A stretch of 64,000 nt of DNA from Ichthyophis bannanicus (Eukaryota > Chordata > Amphibia > Gymnophiona > Ichthyophiidae), in contig CM066039.1 in assembly GCA_033557465.1 (NCBI GenBank), positions 398,183,440 to 398,247,439 on the forward strand, written 5' to 3'. The notes below the pieces were generated by a model. It saw only the letters and a program-made list of their open reading frames with translations, was not told the origin of the DNA and searched no databases. The translations under genes were made by a program, and so were the position numbers. This document shows, one piece after another, positions 11,332 to 22,282 of this stretch. The number at the start of each line of letters is the position of its first letter. The first letter of the stretch is position 1.

Positions 11332-12180
11332 ATGGCGGCCCACAAACCAGCGCGCCTAGACTTCGGGTCTCCCTCTTCTTCACATGGAAAACGCTCCAAA
11401 ACAGAGCTGTCTTCCCCACAAAAGATGGTTCCACTTCGGGTAAGCCCCGAAATGCAACAGGAGATCTTGGAGGAAATACGTGGTGTGAAGGAACTGGTAC
11501 AGTCCAACGGAGAAGCGCTCCGAGCCATGCGAGAAGATTTCGGTATGCTTCAGGACCGGCTTGAAGGTCTTTCACTACGGCTGGACAACATGGCGGGGGT
11601 CCTCGATTCGCACGCGTTGCGCTTGGTGAACCTGGACAAGGCTGAGCGTCAGATACAGAATCTTCAAAAAGAGTTAGAGGATTGCAATAATCGAGCCCGT
11701 CGCAACAATGTAAGGCTCATAGGAGTACCAGAGGGGGCGGAAGCAGGAGATATTAGAGAATTTCTGGTCAAAACTCTCCCCTCCTTGCTGAAGATTACCT
11801 TTTGCAGAGATCTGGAAATTGACCGAGCATATCGTGCTCCTACCAACATCGCACTCAATCGGACGACCCCCCGGCCCATCATCTTTCGTTTACTGAGGTA
11901 TCAGCAAGTTGAGCAAATTCTCAATGCTGCCCGGGCGAATCACCATCTGCAGTTTGAAGATCATAAAGTCTCTTTCTTCCCCGACTTGGCAAAGCCCACA
12001 GTTGACCGGCGGAAGGGACTCCTTGCTTTTCGACCTAGACTTCAACAGTTACAGGCTCGCTTTGGCCTCTTATATCCAGCGAAGCTCAGAGTGACTCTCC
12101 ATAACCAAACTAGAACCTTCGAAGATCCTGCTCTGCTAGCAACATTTTTAGATTCCAAAGAGGCAGACCAGATGCGCTAA
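11332..12180 (+). CDS. L1 ORF1 protein (nucleic-acid chaperone), copy 1
   Basis: An intact 282-codon frame. The start is the ATG at 11332 (MAAHKPARLDFG); upstream in-frame codons lack ATG. The order is that of L1 ORF1p: a low-complexity N-terminus (1-35); a coiled coil with heptad-like spacing (about 45-130, through LQDRLEGLSLRL and ERQIQNLQKELED); an RRM-like domain opening with RRNNVRLIGVPEG (about 130); and a basic C-terminal domain (YPAKLRVTLHNQTRTFED). In the family, ORF1p trimerises and packages the element RNA. Nothing in the frame is broken, although the element has no RT, so any mobility would need an L1 partner. Confidence 0.85.
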   Translation: MAAHKPARLDFGSPSSSHGKRSKTELSSPQKMVPLRVSPEMQQEILEEIRGVKELVQSNGEALRAMREDFGMLQDRLEGLSLRLDNMAGVLDSHALRLVNLDKAERQIQNLQKELEDCNNRARRNNVRLIGVPEGAEAGDIREFLVKTLPSLLKITFCRDLEIDRAYRAPTNIALNRTTPRPIIFRLLRYQQVEQILNAARANHHLQFEDHKVSFFPDLAKPTVDRRKGLLAFRPRLQQLQARFGLLYPAKLRVTLHNQTRTFEDPALLATFLDSKEADQMR

Positions 12181-12609
12181 GTCAACAACTCGGATGGAAT
12201 CCGCTGGAACTGCCCGCCATTTTGAATGGCCCGATGCGGTGATCATTGCCTGGAATAGAGACTGCCTGGACCTTTCTTTCTTTTATATCTACCTTTCTTG
12301 GTCTCCTTTTCCTCCATGATGTGCACCTCGGTTGGATTCGGAGCACGCACAGCTATACCGGTTATATGTTTCAATTTAGGCCTTCTCTGGGGTCTCTCCC
12401 CGCAGACATCAGGTCGCCAGTAATTTCTGGGGTTTTGCTTCTTCTCTAAGGCACTTCGGTGCTTCTACTGTTATATAGGGCGCTTCATGATTTTTCATTG
12501 GCTTATTTTCTATCATATCGTGTGTACAGTCATTTATAGTTGATATGAGGGACATTGCGCAACTCTGTGCGCCATCATGTTTCTTTCTCAGAATGTTTGA
12601 CTTTGTTGT

Positions 12610-13170
12610 ATGGCCTTATGTAAGCTCTTGTCACTGAACGTAAGAGGCATCAATAGTCCAATCAAAAGAATGACCATCCTTAGTTATTTTAATCATGACC
12701 ATACTGATTTAGTGTTTCTTCAGGAAACCCATTTCACCTCCGTTGAACCACTGAAACTTACTGCTAAACCTTATATGGTGGCTGCCTATTCTCCCGCCGT
12801 TTCCAAGCGGTGCGGGGTAGCCATCTTGGTTAAGAAGTCTTTGCCAACCACTGTAATGGATACTAGCTCTGATGGGGAGGGTAGCTGGGCCTGTGTACAT
12901 TTTAAGGTTGGAGATAGTGAATTCACGTGTATTTGTATTTATGCTCCGAATGTGGATGACCCTGGTTTTTTTTTTTTTTTTTTTTTTTTTTATGCACGTA
13001 TTGCGTAGTTGGCATAGGCCTCTGTCACTACTCCACTGTTACTTGGCGGCGATTTCCACCAAGTATTTGATCCTTTGATAGATAGACTGCCGCCTAGAAC
13101 GAGTGGTCCGCCCAAGAGTCTCTACACCCTGCCAGCTCTGATGAAAGATCTTGCGTGAGTAGATATATGG
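12610..13170 (+). pseudogene. L1 ORF2 endonuclease domain, truncated
   Basis: Starts MALCKLLSLNVRGINSPIKR, the usual start of L1 ORF2, and continues through the APE-like endonuclease blocks VFLQETHF and FTCICIYAPNVDD. A T-run at 12966-12991 interrupts the frame. Coding resumes in another frame with LGGDFHQVF (13040s) and DRLPPRTSGPPKSL, then an in-frame TGA at about 13155. After the L2 insertion the EN end is still readable (SRSDFFL near 15465). The RT never appears. Non-functional as an enzyme in this copy. Confidence 0.75.
12966..12992 (+). repeat. Poly-T tract inside L1 EN
   Basis: A pure run of about 27 T that replaces EN codons following NVDDPG. It may be slippage expansion of a short T run or the trace of a tiny retro-insertion. 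It shifts the frame. Confidence 0.8.
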
Positions 13171-13197
13171 AAGCTGCTTCACCCCTCCGACTTAGAG

Positions 13198-15460
13198 TTA
13201 TTTATTTATTTATTTAACAAGTTTTCTATACCGCCTTTTCCTTCAATCAAAGCGGTCACAAGAAATACAAAGGTTATAGGCAAGGGAAACAAACACAGTA
13301 TAAACATAACAGTACAATGGTAATATAGGAAAAATAACAAGGGTTAACAATAAGGCAAATTAGTTAAAATAATTAAAATAAATATAATATATTTAGTCAA
13401 TTGTTGATCCATATTGTTCAATGAAAAGTGTAGTTTTCAATTGTTTACGAAAGTCTTTTAAATCATCCAGTGAGCGTAAATCAGGAGGGAGAGAGTTCCA
13501 AATTAAAGGGGCGGCCAAAGAAATTGCTCTTTGTGAGGTACATTTGCATGATTTAGAGTAGTTTTTTGGGGTGCTGAGGGTGTTAGAAGTGGATAACCTT
13601 CTTGGTCTTTTGTTGATATCATGGAGTAAGAGGGCATGAAGGCTGATTGCAGAACTGTTGTGTTTCATTTTGAATATATTTATGATTAATTTATACTTTA
13701 TGCGAAGGATTATTGGGAGCCAGTGGAGTTCTTTAAGGATGGGGGTAATGTGTTCATAATTTAAGGATCCATTGATGATTCTAGCTGCTGTATTTTGTGC
13801 CATTTGAAGTGGCTTGAGAGCATGCTTAGGCAGTCCATTGTAAATAGGGTTGCAGAAATCCAGAATGGGAGTAATGAGTGCCTGACAGACTGTTCGAAAG
13901 TGATCATAAGAGATAAGAGGCTTAAGTCGTCTAATTATCTTCATTTTGTAATACGCGTTTTTAACAGTTTTTCTTATATGAGAACGCAGGTTTAGCTTCT
14001 TATCGAGGGTTATTCCGAGGTATCTTACTTCGTCCTTAACTGGAATCTTTGTGTTGTTGCATGTAATGTAAGGTGGAGGGATAAAGCTGGTGTTTCTAGT
14101 TACAATAAGTGCTTCCGTTTTGTTCAGGTTTATTGCAAGGTTATTATTTGTTAGCCAATTTGAAATGCTGGTAATACAGTTTGAAATTTTGCTGTAATCT
14201 GGGCAGTTGATATCAATTGGAGTGTAAGTCATGATATCATCCGCATAAATCGTGTAATCTATTTGATGATCTGCTATTATGTGACAGATTGGTTGGATAA
14301 ACAAATTAAAAAGAAGTGAAGAGAGTGCAGATCCTTGCGGCACGCCTTGTTTGATTACTATGTGACGTGAAGTGTTTAGGCCAATTTTAACTTGGAACTG
14401 TCTATCAACTAGGTAGGATTCAAACCATTTTAGGACGGTGCCAGTTAATCCGATGCTCTTTAGTCTTGTTAAGAGGATTGCATGGTCCACTGTATCGAAG
14501 GCAGCTGAAATATCTAAGAAGATCATTAAGGTACCTTTGTTGAAATTATCTATTGTTTGAGTGATGTCATTAAATAAGTATAGTAGGAGCGTTTCAACAC
14601 CATGGTTGGGGCGGAAGCCATGCTGATGTATATCAAGTGGCGCATGTTCATCAATATGGTCTTGAAGTTGTAGCTGTACTGCCTTCTCAATAATTTTTGC
14701 TAAGAGTGGTAAGCTGGAAATTGGTCTATATGCAGCTGGATTGTCTTTTTCAAGGTTGGTTTTTTTATGGGTAGGCCTAATTGTTGCTAATTTAAGTTGT
14801 TCTGGCATGATTCCATGAGTTAAGGAGTTAGTTACAAGATTGTGAATAAAATTAATAAAGTTTGACTTGGTAGCTTTGATCCAAGGTACAGGGCAAGGAT
14901 CTGTGGGTGCAGTGCTTGTGTTAAGTGCAGCAATGATGTCTGAAAGTTGTGTAGTCGAGGGAGTGTAAAATTTGTTCCAAATTGTACTTGGTAAAATAAG
15001 GCTGTTGTTTTCAGGTTGTTTTAAAGGTGGTGTTTGGCCTATTTTCAATTGAAGATGATCTGCATATACTTGAGGACTGATCTGAATGTCTTTATCAGAG
15101 CTTGGTTCGTTGACTAGATTTTTTACAATTGCAAAAAGTTCTCTAGGTTTGTTAAATGCTTTCTGTATAGTATTTGTGTGGTGCTCTTTTTTAGTTTTGT
15201 TGATGAGATCGTTGTAATTCTTTTGCTGAATTAAATATAAATTTTGAGAGGTAGGAGATTTTGATCGTCTCCAGTGGCGTTCAATTCTCCTTAATTCCCT
15301 CTTAGCATTGCGTATGTTTTTGGAATACCATGGAGCATGATGTCTGTTTTTGAATGTTCTTGAGTCTGAAAAGGCCTTGGATGCAGTGCTAATGGTGTTA
15401 TACCAGTTGTTCACTTGTTTGTTCAAATCAAGTTCAGCCCCCCCATCACTCACAATCTAG
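13198..15460 (-). mobile_element. L2-like LINE inserted in HAL1-like copy 1
   Basis: The 3' end is at 13198-13215, an (AAAT)n tail read on the minus strand, preceded by GCGGTATAGAAAACTTG, the L2-type end. The 5' end is truncated near 15455, so the endonuclease is absent. The single long frame (next entry) suggests a young insertion. The flanks are both L1 endonuclease sequence: DLE at the right of the plus-strand host before it, and SRSDFFL after it. Confidence 0.85.
13393..15453 (-). CDS. L2-like LINE ORF2, reverse transcriptase part
   Basis: 686 codons without a stop. Visible blocks in order are an N-terminal linker rich in basic residues (RELRRIERHWRR); the RT fingers (ATIRPTHKK, YRPISSLPLLAKIIEKAVQ); DISAAFDTVDHAILL with the first catalytic Asp; GVPQGSALSSLLFNLF; TIYADDIMTY with the YADD active site; and the thumb (YLGITLDKKLNLRSHI). 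The C-terminus (AAPLIWNSLPPDLRSLDDLK) is the L2/CR1-type end. The apparent ATG lies at the truncation junction, so the real protein would have begun far upstream with an endonuclease. All RT catalytic residues I can see are present. Confidence 0.85.
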   Translation of the reverse strand: MSDGGAELDLNKQVNNWYNTISTASKAFSDSRTFKNRHHAPWYSKNIRNAKRELRRIERHWRRSKSPTSQNLYLIQQKNYNDLINKTKKEHHTNTIQKAFNKPRELFAIVKNLVNEPSSDKDIQISPQVYADHLQLKIGQTPPLKQPENNSLILPSTIWNKFYTPSTTQLSDIIAALNTSTAPTDPCPVPWIKATKSNFINFIHNLVTNSLTHGIMPEQLKLATIRPTHKKTNLEKDNPAAYRPISSLPLLAKIIEKAVQLQLQDHIDEHAPLDIHQHGFRPNHGVETLLLYLFNDITQTIDNFNKGTLMIFLDISAAFDTVDHAILLTRLKSIGLTGTVLKWFESYLVDRQFQVKIGLNTSRHIVIKQGVPQGSALSSLLFNLFIQPICHIIADHQIDYTIYADDIMTYTPIDINCPDYSKISNCITSISNWLTNNNLAINLNKTEALIVTRNTSFIPPPYITCNNTKIPVKDEVRYLGITLDKKLNLRSHIRKTVKNAYYKMKIIRRLKPLISYDHFRTVCQALITPILDFCNPIYNGLPKHALKPLQMAQNTAARIINGSLNYEHITPILKELHWLPIILRIKYKLIINIFKMKHNSSAISLHALLLHDINKRPRRLSTSNTLSTPKNYSKSCKCTSQRAISLAAPLIWNSLPPDLRSLDDLKDFRKQLKTTLFIEQYGSTID

Positions 15461-16237
15461 ATCCGATTTTTTCTTATCTCCACAGTACTGATATCCCAAG
15501 TGGACATATACTCCTGATAGGTTAGCCAACTGGAATGCCATTCAGAGCACTTGATGCTGGACATGCCATGTGGCCTTTGGTTTACTAAACTCCTGTTAAG
15601 TATGATTGTCCCACATTACAGTATTACTGGAGTCGGGTCTGGGGTCGTATTCATTCTATTTTATATTTTCCGGAACCCCTCTCTTGGAAGATTGTGGGGC
15701 TCCGCTCAGCTGCGGGGATCCCCTCTCTTCCTAAATCGGCTTACTTCCTTTTAGCCTTTATGCTGGGCATTGCTATTTCCTATTTCCTTAATCACGAAAT
15801 ATTGGAAAAACAGCTCTTCTTTGAGCTCTAATGAATGGTGAATCATGTCTGTCTTTATTGTAAATATGAGCAAATACCTTGTATGTCAGCCTCTTCCGTT
15901 CAAACCATTCACTATTTGTCTTGCTAGAAGACGCTCAACGATTATGTACAAACTATTCAATGCTCTCAGTTGACTGTTTGATTCTGTATTAATCTCTGTC
16001 ACATGCTCATCCTGTATCATAGATTCTACTTCTGTTTGTTTGATGTACAATAATTGTTGTATGTAAGCGCTTATATGATGATTCTTATCAGCTTAGAGAA
16101 GAAGCATTGGGGTGGGGGGTAATTGGGGTTGCTTTCCTTATTGTATGCGTGTATTTGTTTCCTTTGGTGTGTTGTTACTTTTGCTTGTTGTAAAACGAAA
16201 ATAAAAGTTTAAAAAAATAAAAAAAAATAAAAATGAA

Positions 16238-16617
16238 AACTCATCTCTTCTGCACAGCTTTAACATTCCTTCCCCTCCCCCACTCCTTTTCCACCCTTCT
16301 AGCTGATTTATAACTCTACTATCCCCCCCCATCTCCCTCCCTCCCCAAAGACATGTTTGCTTTAGCTCCCCTTTCTACCATCCCTCCCCATTGTTGTTCT
16401 CTGTCTTTCTCTCTTTACCTGCTGTTCTACCCTTTCCCCTCTATCACTATCTCTGCCTCTCCCTATTCTTTTAAAGATTTTTTATGCCATTCATTTTCCC
16501 TTTCTGCAGCATTTTTTAAATTTCTAATATTACTTTGGTTGTAAACCGCCCAGATGCTTATGTAATGGGCGATATATAAAGTTTTAAATAAACATAAACA
16601 TAAATAAATAAATATTG
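16238..16617 (+). mobile_element. L2-like LINE 3' end, second part
   Basis: Continues 10886-11197 after the inserted HAL1-like element (codons THLFCTA, then a long C/T-rich 3' UTR). It closes with TTGTAAACCGCCCAGATGC, GGGCGATATATAAAG and (AAAT)n. The two parts fit exactly when the target duplication is removed. Confidence 0.8.
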
Positions 16618-16814
16618 CAGTGGGCCCTAGAACATCCATATTACTATTCATAAGAACATAAGATATGCCATACTGGGTCAGACCAAGGTCCATCAAGCAC
16701 GGTATCCTGTTTCCAACAGTGGCCAATCTAGGTCATACGTACCTAGCAGTTTCCCCAAAAGACACAGGTTCCACAATGCTTGTACTGGTCAAGCATTGAT
16801 ATCCTGGGTCCCTT

Positions 16815-19117
16815 CTTAATAATGGTTTATGGACCTTTCCTCCAGGAACTTGTCCAAACCTTTTTTAAACCCAGCTACACTAACAGCCTTTACTACATCC
16901 TCCGGTAACAAATTCCAGAGTTTGATTACACGTTGAGTGAAAAAATATTTTCTTTTATTAGTCTTAAATAGTTTACCCTGTAGCTTCATTGCATGTCCCC
17001 TAGTCTTTCTATTTTTGATAACGTAAATAATCGATCTATGTTTATCCATTCCACACCGTTCATTAATTTATAGACTTATATCATATCTCCCCTCAGCCGT
17101 CTCTTTTCCAGGTTAAAGAGCCCTAACCATTTTAGTCTTTCTTCATAGGGATATCCTTCCATCCCCTTTACCATTTTGGTGGCTCTTCTCTGAACCTTTT
17201 CTAATAATGCTATATCCTTTTTAAGATACGGCGACCAGAATTGCACACAATATTCAAGGTGTGGTCTCACCATGGAACAATATAGAGGCATTATAATATC
17301 CTTTGTTTTATTTTGCATTCCTTTCCTTATGATACCTTGCATTCTATTTGATCTCTTGGCCGCCACTGCACACCGGGCGGAGGGTTTTAACATGGTATCC
17401 ACAATGACGCCGAAATCTTTTTCCTGGGTGGTGGTTCCTAATGTTTTGCATCGTGTAACCATAGTTTGGGTTGTTCTTTCCTAGATGCATAACTTTGCAC
17501 ATATCCACATTAAATTTTATCTGCCATTTTGATGCCCAGTCTTCCAATTTATCAAGATCCTCTTGCAATTTTCCACAATCCTCATGGGTTTTAACAACTT
17601 TAAATAGTTTTGTGTTATCTGCAAATTTGATAACCTCACTCTTTATTCCCTTTTCCAGGTCATTTATGAATATGTCAAAAAGCAGTGGTCCCAGCACAGA
17701 TCCCTGGGGTACACCACTATTTACCTTTCTCCATTGGGAAAATTGGCCATTTAGCCCTACCCTCTGCTTTCTATCTTTTAACCAGTTCCTGATCCACAAT
17801 AGTGCACTGCCTCCTATCCCATGACTCTTTAGTTTTGCCAAAAGTCTCTGATGAGGGACCTTGTCAAAGGCTTTCTGAAAGTCCAAATACACTACATCGA
17901 GTCACCTTTGTCTACCTGTTTATTCACACCTTCAAAAAAAAAACAACAGATTAGTAAGACAAGATCTTCCTTGTCTAAAGCCACGTTGGCTGTCTCCCAT
18001 TAAGCCATGACACATATACAGCAATTTTGTTCTTTATGATGGTTTCTACCATTTTTCCCGGTACTGATGTGAGGCTCACCGGTCTGTAGTTTCCCGGATC
18101 ACCCCTGGAACCCTTTTTAAAAATTGGTGTTACATTGGCGATCCTCCAATCTTCAGGTATTAGAGATGATTTTAATGATAGTTCACAGATTACTGATAGC
18201 AGGTCTGCAATCTCAAATTTCAGTTCTTTCAACACCCTTGGATGTATATCATCCGGCTCAGGTGATTTGCTACTCTTCAGTTTATCCAATAGTTGTAAGA
18301 CATCTTCCCGATGTATCGATATTTCCTTCAATTCTTCCACACCTTTAAATACCACTTCAGTCATGGGTAACATCCCTACATCTTCCTCAGTAAAGACCGA
18401 AGCAAAGAATTCATTCAGTCTCTCCGCTATCGCCTTGTCGCCTCTTAGTGCACCTTTAACTCCTCTATCATCTAATGGACCAACCGACACTCTCACAGGT
18501 ATTTTGATATGAATGTACTTGAAAAAGTCTTTATTACCTGTTTTTGCTTCTGCAGCAAACTTCTTCTCAAATTCTTCCTTTGCTTGCCTATCAATGCCTT
18601 GCATTTAACTTGCCAGTGCTTGTGATGTTTCCAGTTTTCGTTGTTTGGCTCTTTTTTCCATTTCCTGAAAGATACTTTTTTGGCAACAACAGCCTCTCTG
18701 ACCTCACCTTTAAACCATGCTGGCAGTTTTTTAGACTTCCTTCCACTTTTCTTAAAGCGTGGAATATAGCTGGTCTGGTCTTCCAAGATAGTATTTTTCT
18801 ACAACACCCAAGCTTGATGTAAGTCTTTAACCTTTGCAACTGCTCTTTTTAGTTTTTTCTTAACTATTTTCCTCATTTTATCATAGTCTCCCTTTCGAAA
18901 GTTAAAAGGTAGTACTGTGCATTTCCTTACCATCCCTCCTCCACTAATTAAATCAAACGCGATCATGCTATGACTACTATTGCCAAGTGGCCCCAACACT
19001 CTTATCTCTTGCACCAGATCTGGTGTTCCACTAAGGACTAGGTCCAATATGGTTTCCTCTCTGGTCGGTTCATGAACCAGCTGCTCCAAGAAGCAGTCAT
19101 TTATTTCATCTAGGAAC
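16815..19117 (-). pseudogene. CR1 ORF2: EN end, linker, RT and C-terminal domain
   Basis: Broken CR1 ORF2. Pieces in order are the EN end with LDLVLSGTPDLVQEI (18799-19089), a linker (KLPAWFKGEVREAV), the RT start (KSSLIPEDWRIANVTPIFKK, NYRPVSLTSVPGKMVE), then [35 protein letters not shown] and the active site. The active site reads FADNTKLF, so the second catalytic Asp is replaced by Asn. The C-terminal domain ends [11 protein letters not shown] at 16816. Several frameshifts, for example near 17970, 17460 and 17060, make it a pseudogene. Confidence 0.85.
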
Positions 19118-20129
19118 TTTATCTCCAGGGCCGGATTTACCTTGAGTGAGGCCCTACGCCAACAAAAATTGTGGGCCCCCAGCAGGGGCGGCCCAAGGGG
19201 GGTGCAGACCTCATTTGCATAAGGGGCCTCATTTGCATAAATATTTGCATAATGTTACCATATACTAACTTTTAGTAAACGTGCCTCTTAATGAGTGTAT
19301 GGATAAAGAAAGACTAAAAGATTTCTACATTACTATAATCCAGTGCCAACTGCCAGACACATTAGGAACTACTACAAACACTGCCCATAGTAAACCTGCC
19401 GTATCCTAACAGCACTACCAGGACTCACAAAGCACCATACTCTACCAATCAAAAGGCAACACTGCAAATATTAAACCAATACATTTCAGAGAACAACAAT
19501 ATATGACCTACTGGGGAAAGAGAACAAGTGGCAATGTCAAATAGGAATTATATAAACAGAACACCTCAGCTCAGTTACACATGCAGAACATAGACCATCA
19601 CCAAACAAGTAATCACAATTTAGAAATAGGAAGACAATAATTAAACTGGGAATCCCAAAAGCCAAACTTGGAATGTACAACACTGTAGAAATAAAACTAT
19701 ACATTAATTTGCTCTTGTACTAAACAAAGCGCAGATGTTAATGATGCACATTTACCAGAGCTGACATATTCCAATTAATAAATTCAAAATAAAGAGATAT
19801 TTTTCTACCTTTTGTGCATTTTTTTCAGCTGCAATTGCTCCAGCCACTTTCTTCTGGTTTCTTCGTGTCTTCTGCTAACTCTCCATCGTCTGCTGTCCAT
19901 TTGTCCTTTCTTCTCTCTTCTAGATTTTTTTCCATTCTCTCTCTACATCTGCTTTAACATACTAATCTTTCTCCTTTTGCTCTTTCCTCATTCCTATTTC
20001 ATCCACTCAAATTTTACCCCTCTATCCTCAATCCCCACTTACTCTCCCAATACCCGGCCAATTGTAGATTTTTTATCCCTCCCACACAAAATATTTTTCC
20101 CTTCTCCATTTTACTCTTCCAGCCCCATC

Positions 20130-21060
20130 CCATTCTAATCCTCCCCCAACATCAGCTCCCTTCTAGTTCCAGCCTCACCCAGCATCCATTCCCTTCTAGT
20201 CCCTGCATCAGCCCATTTCCAGTCCTAGCCATCCATCAGCCCATTTCCAGTCCTAGCAACCCCCCAACCCAATACCAGTCCTAGCCCCCCCATCACCCCA
20301 CTTACAGTCCTTAACCCCCCATCACCCCATTTTCAGTCCTTAACCCCCATCACCCCATGTTCAGTTTAAGCCCCCCCTATAACCCTTTACCAGTCCTCTC
20401 CCCCCATCAGCCCACTTCCAGTCCTAACCCCATCAACCCATTTCCAGTCAGCCCCCCATAGCCCATTGCCAGTCCTACCCCCCCCATCAGCCCATTACCA
20501 GTCCTAACCCCATCATCCCACCTCCAGTTTTAACCCCCCAGCCCATTTCCAGTCCTAGCCCCCCATAGCCCATTACCAGACAACCCCCATCAGCCCACAG
20601 CCCATTACCAGTCTTAACCCCCCCAAAGCCCATTACCAGTTCTAACCCCCCCCCAACAGCCCACTACCAGTCCTAACCCCATCAGCCCACCTCCAGTCTT
20701 AACCCCCCAGCCCATTTCCAGTCCTAGCCCCCCCCCCCAAAGCCCATTACCAGACAGCCCCCATCAGCCCACAGCCCATTACCAGTCTTAACCCCCCCCA
20801 AAGCCCATTGCCAGTTCTAAGCCCCCCAACAGCCCACAGTCCATTACCAGTCCTAACCCCATCAGCCCACCTCTAGCCTTAACCCCCCCCAGCCCAGCCC
20901 AGCCCAGCCCATTTCCAGCCCCAGCCCCCCAATAGCCCATTACCAGCCCTACCCCCCCTCAGTCCATTTCCAGCCCCAGCCCCCCCAATAGCCCATTACC
21001 AGTCCTACCCCCCCCCATAGCCCATTACCAGTCCTACCCCCCCCCCCCGGCCTAAAGTAA
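20130..21060 (+). repeat. Degenerate C-rich tandem array in hAT A
   Basis: About thirty copies of a 25-40 bp unit of the form CATCAGCCCATTACCAGTCC, followed by TAACCCCC with variable C-run lengths. The same unit (reverse strand) fills 51080-52330 of element B. Runs of 6-9 C suggest slippage. The opposite strand is G-rich and could form quadruplexes. Confidence 0.8.
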
Positions 21061-21081
21061 AACGCAATTTAAAAAAAAAAC

Positions 21082-21503
21082 CTGGTGGCTGCCGCGGGGG
21101 CCCCGTCTACAAGCTGAAGCGGTCCGGTCGGGTCCGGTCGGGTCGGGTCGGGTCCGGTCGGGTCCGGTCGGGTCGGGTCGGGTCTCTCTCCCTCCCTCCC
21201 TCGCTCGCTCGCTCGCTGCAGGCTGCAGGCTGCGAGAGACGCGAAGGGAGAGCGTCTCCTTGCGTCTGTGTTAAGCCCGCAGGGGCTGATGGGAAATCCC
21301 ATCAGCCCCTGCGGGCTTAACACAGACGCGAGGAGACGCTCTATCTTCGCGTCTCTCGCAGCCTGCAGCCTGCAGCGAGCGAGTGAGGGAGGGAGAGAGA
21401 CCCGACCGGACCCGACCCGACCCGACCGGACCGCTTCAGCTTGTAGACGGGGCCCCCGCGGCAGCAGAGGGGGCCCCGCGGTGGCAGCCACCAGGTTTTT
21501 TTT
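21082..21503. repeat. GC-rich palindrome in hAT A
   Basis: Two arms of about 200 bp meet at CTGATGGGA/AATCCCATCAG (about 21290). The arms carry a tandem 5-10 bp repeat (CGGGTCCGGT on the left, ACCGGACCCG on the right), GCTCGCTCGC/GCGAGCGAG and CTGCAGGCTGCAGGC. Reading either strand inward gives the same order, so the RNA or single strand would fold into one long hairpin. Open frames crossing it on both strands are by-products of the symmetry. Confidence 0.85.
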
Positions 21504-21886
21504 TTAAATTGAGTTTAAAAAAAAAAAACTGGTTCTTTTTTTGTGGGCCCCTGCCGGCTGTGGGCCCTACGCCATGGCGTACATGGCGTATACGTAAATC
21601 CGGCCCTGTTTATCTCCCTAGCATTTCCTGCTGTGACACTGATCCAGTCAATACCGGGGTAATTGAAATCACCCATTACACAGGTACACTAAAAAAAATT
21701 TTTTTTAAACTGCCTCTAATGTTTCGATTGATTTTTACGTTTTTTGGTGCACTGAATCCAAATCTGGTAACCAATTTGCTCCATCACGTACAGATTTTTT
21801 GCTACATTGGGTTAGCAGTTTGAGGTGAACGTTTCAGATTGAGTGCGATCGAGATAAAAGTTTCTTGGATGAATTCTTTATACTAA

Positions 21887-22162
21887 TTGTTTAGTAGTTA
21901 TTCAAATAAGAATAAAGAAAATTGTAACAAGGCAGCACATAAGAATAGAGTAATGTCAACAAAACACACTGTGATGGTAGCAAAATTGTCTGCACTTAAA
22001 ACAGCCACATACATGTGCACAAACATTGAGCATATAAGAGCGAGGTTAGACACAAAGCAAAGCAAAGAAATGTGCAAAAAATGTTGTACAGGTATGTATG
22101 TAAGAATAGAAAACGCAAACCGCACCATTGCAATACATGAAGACAAACACCCGATGGTGTGA
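21887..22162 (+). CDS. Small open frame opposite the orphan transposase
   Basis: About 70 codons from the ATG at 21953 (MSTKHTVMVAKLSALKTATY), with a C-x2-CC motif (MCKKCCTGMYV), lie between the transposase stop and the left terminus, on the other strand. I do not recognise it. It could be a minor gene of the transposon or chance; only comparison with other copies would tell. Confidence 0.2.
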   Translation: MFSSYSNKNKENCNKAAHKNRVMSTKHTVMVAKLSALKTATYMCTNIEHIRARLDTKQSKEMCKKCCTGMYVRIENANRTIAIHEDKHPMV

Positions 22163-22282
22163 AAATGAAATTCTAATAAATGAGATCCGACACTGTGGTA
22201 ATAACTAGCAAATTTTTATTTCAAAGTTTAGTAAAAACACGATATTTGTCAACACAGTTTAGATTTTAAAGTCATTCTTGGG

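Larger units (their letters stand above)
11198..16223 (+). mobile_element. RT-less L1-derived (HAL1-like) element, copy 1
   Basis: Begins GGGGGGCGGAGCCTGATGTCC and ends in an A-rich tail (16200-16223). It has the 14-bp duplication AAAATAAAAATGAA on both sides. It codes for an intact L1 ORF1 (11332-12180) and an EN domain, then jumps after the EN (near 15530) to the last ~0.7 kb of an L1, so the whole RT is missing. An L2-like LINE sits inside it at about 13198-15460. Net length without that insert is about 2.75 kb. Copies 2 and 3 (23906 and 58296) have the same ends and ORF1 but a different internal junction. Confidence 0.85.
19126..21608. mobile_element. Non-autonomous hAT with long palindrome (element A)
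   Basis: Ends CAGGGCCGGATTTAC and GTAAATCCGGCCCTG are perfect inverted repeats. TTTATCTC at 19118-19125 recurs at 21609-21616, the 8-bp duplication of hAT elements. No transposase is present. Inside are a unique part shared with element B at 50539 (19200-20130), a C-rich degenerate tandem array (20130-21060) and a ~420-bp GC-rich palindrome (21082-21503). The sequence next to the left end (GTGGGCCCCCAGCAGG) also pairs with the right end (TGTGGGCCCCTGCCGG). Confidence 0.85.

Noticed and set aside
21069..21823. Frames in the GC palindrome of hAT A
   Set aside because: They occur symmetrically on both strands because of the inverted repeat and consist of simple repeats (DPTRPDPTG type).
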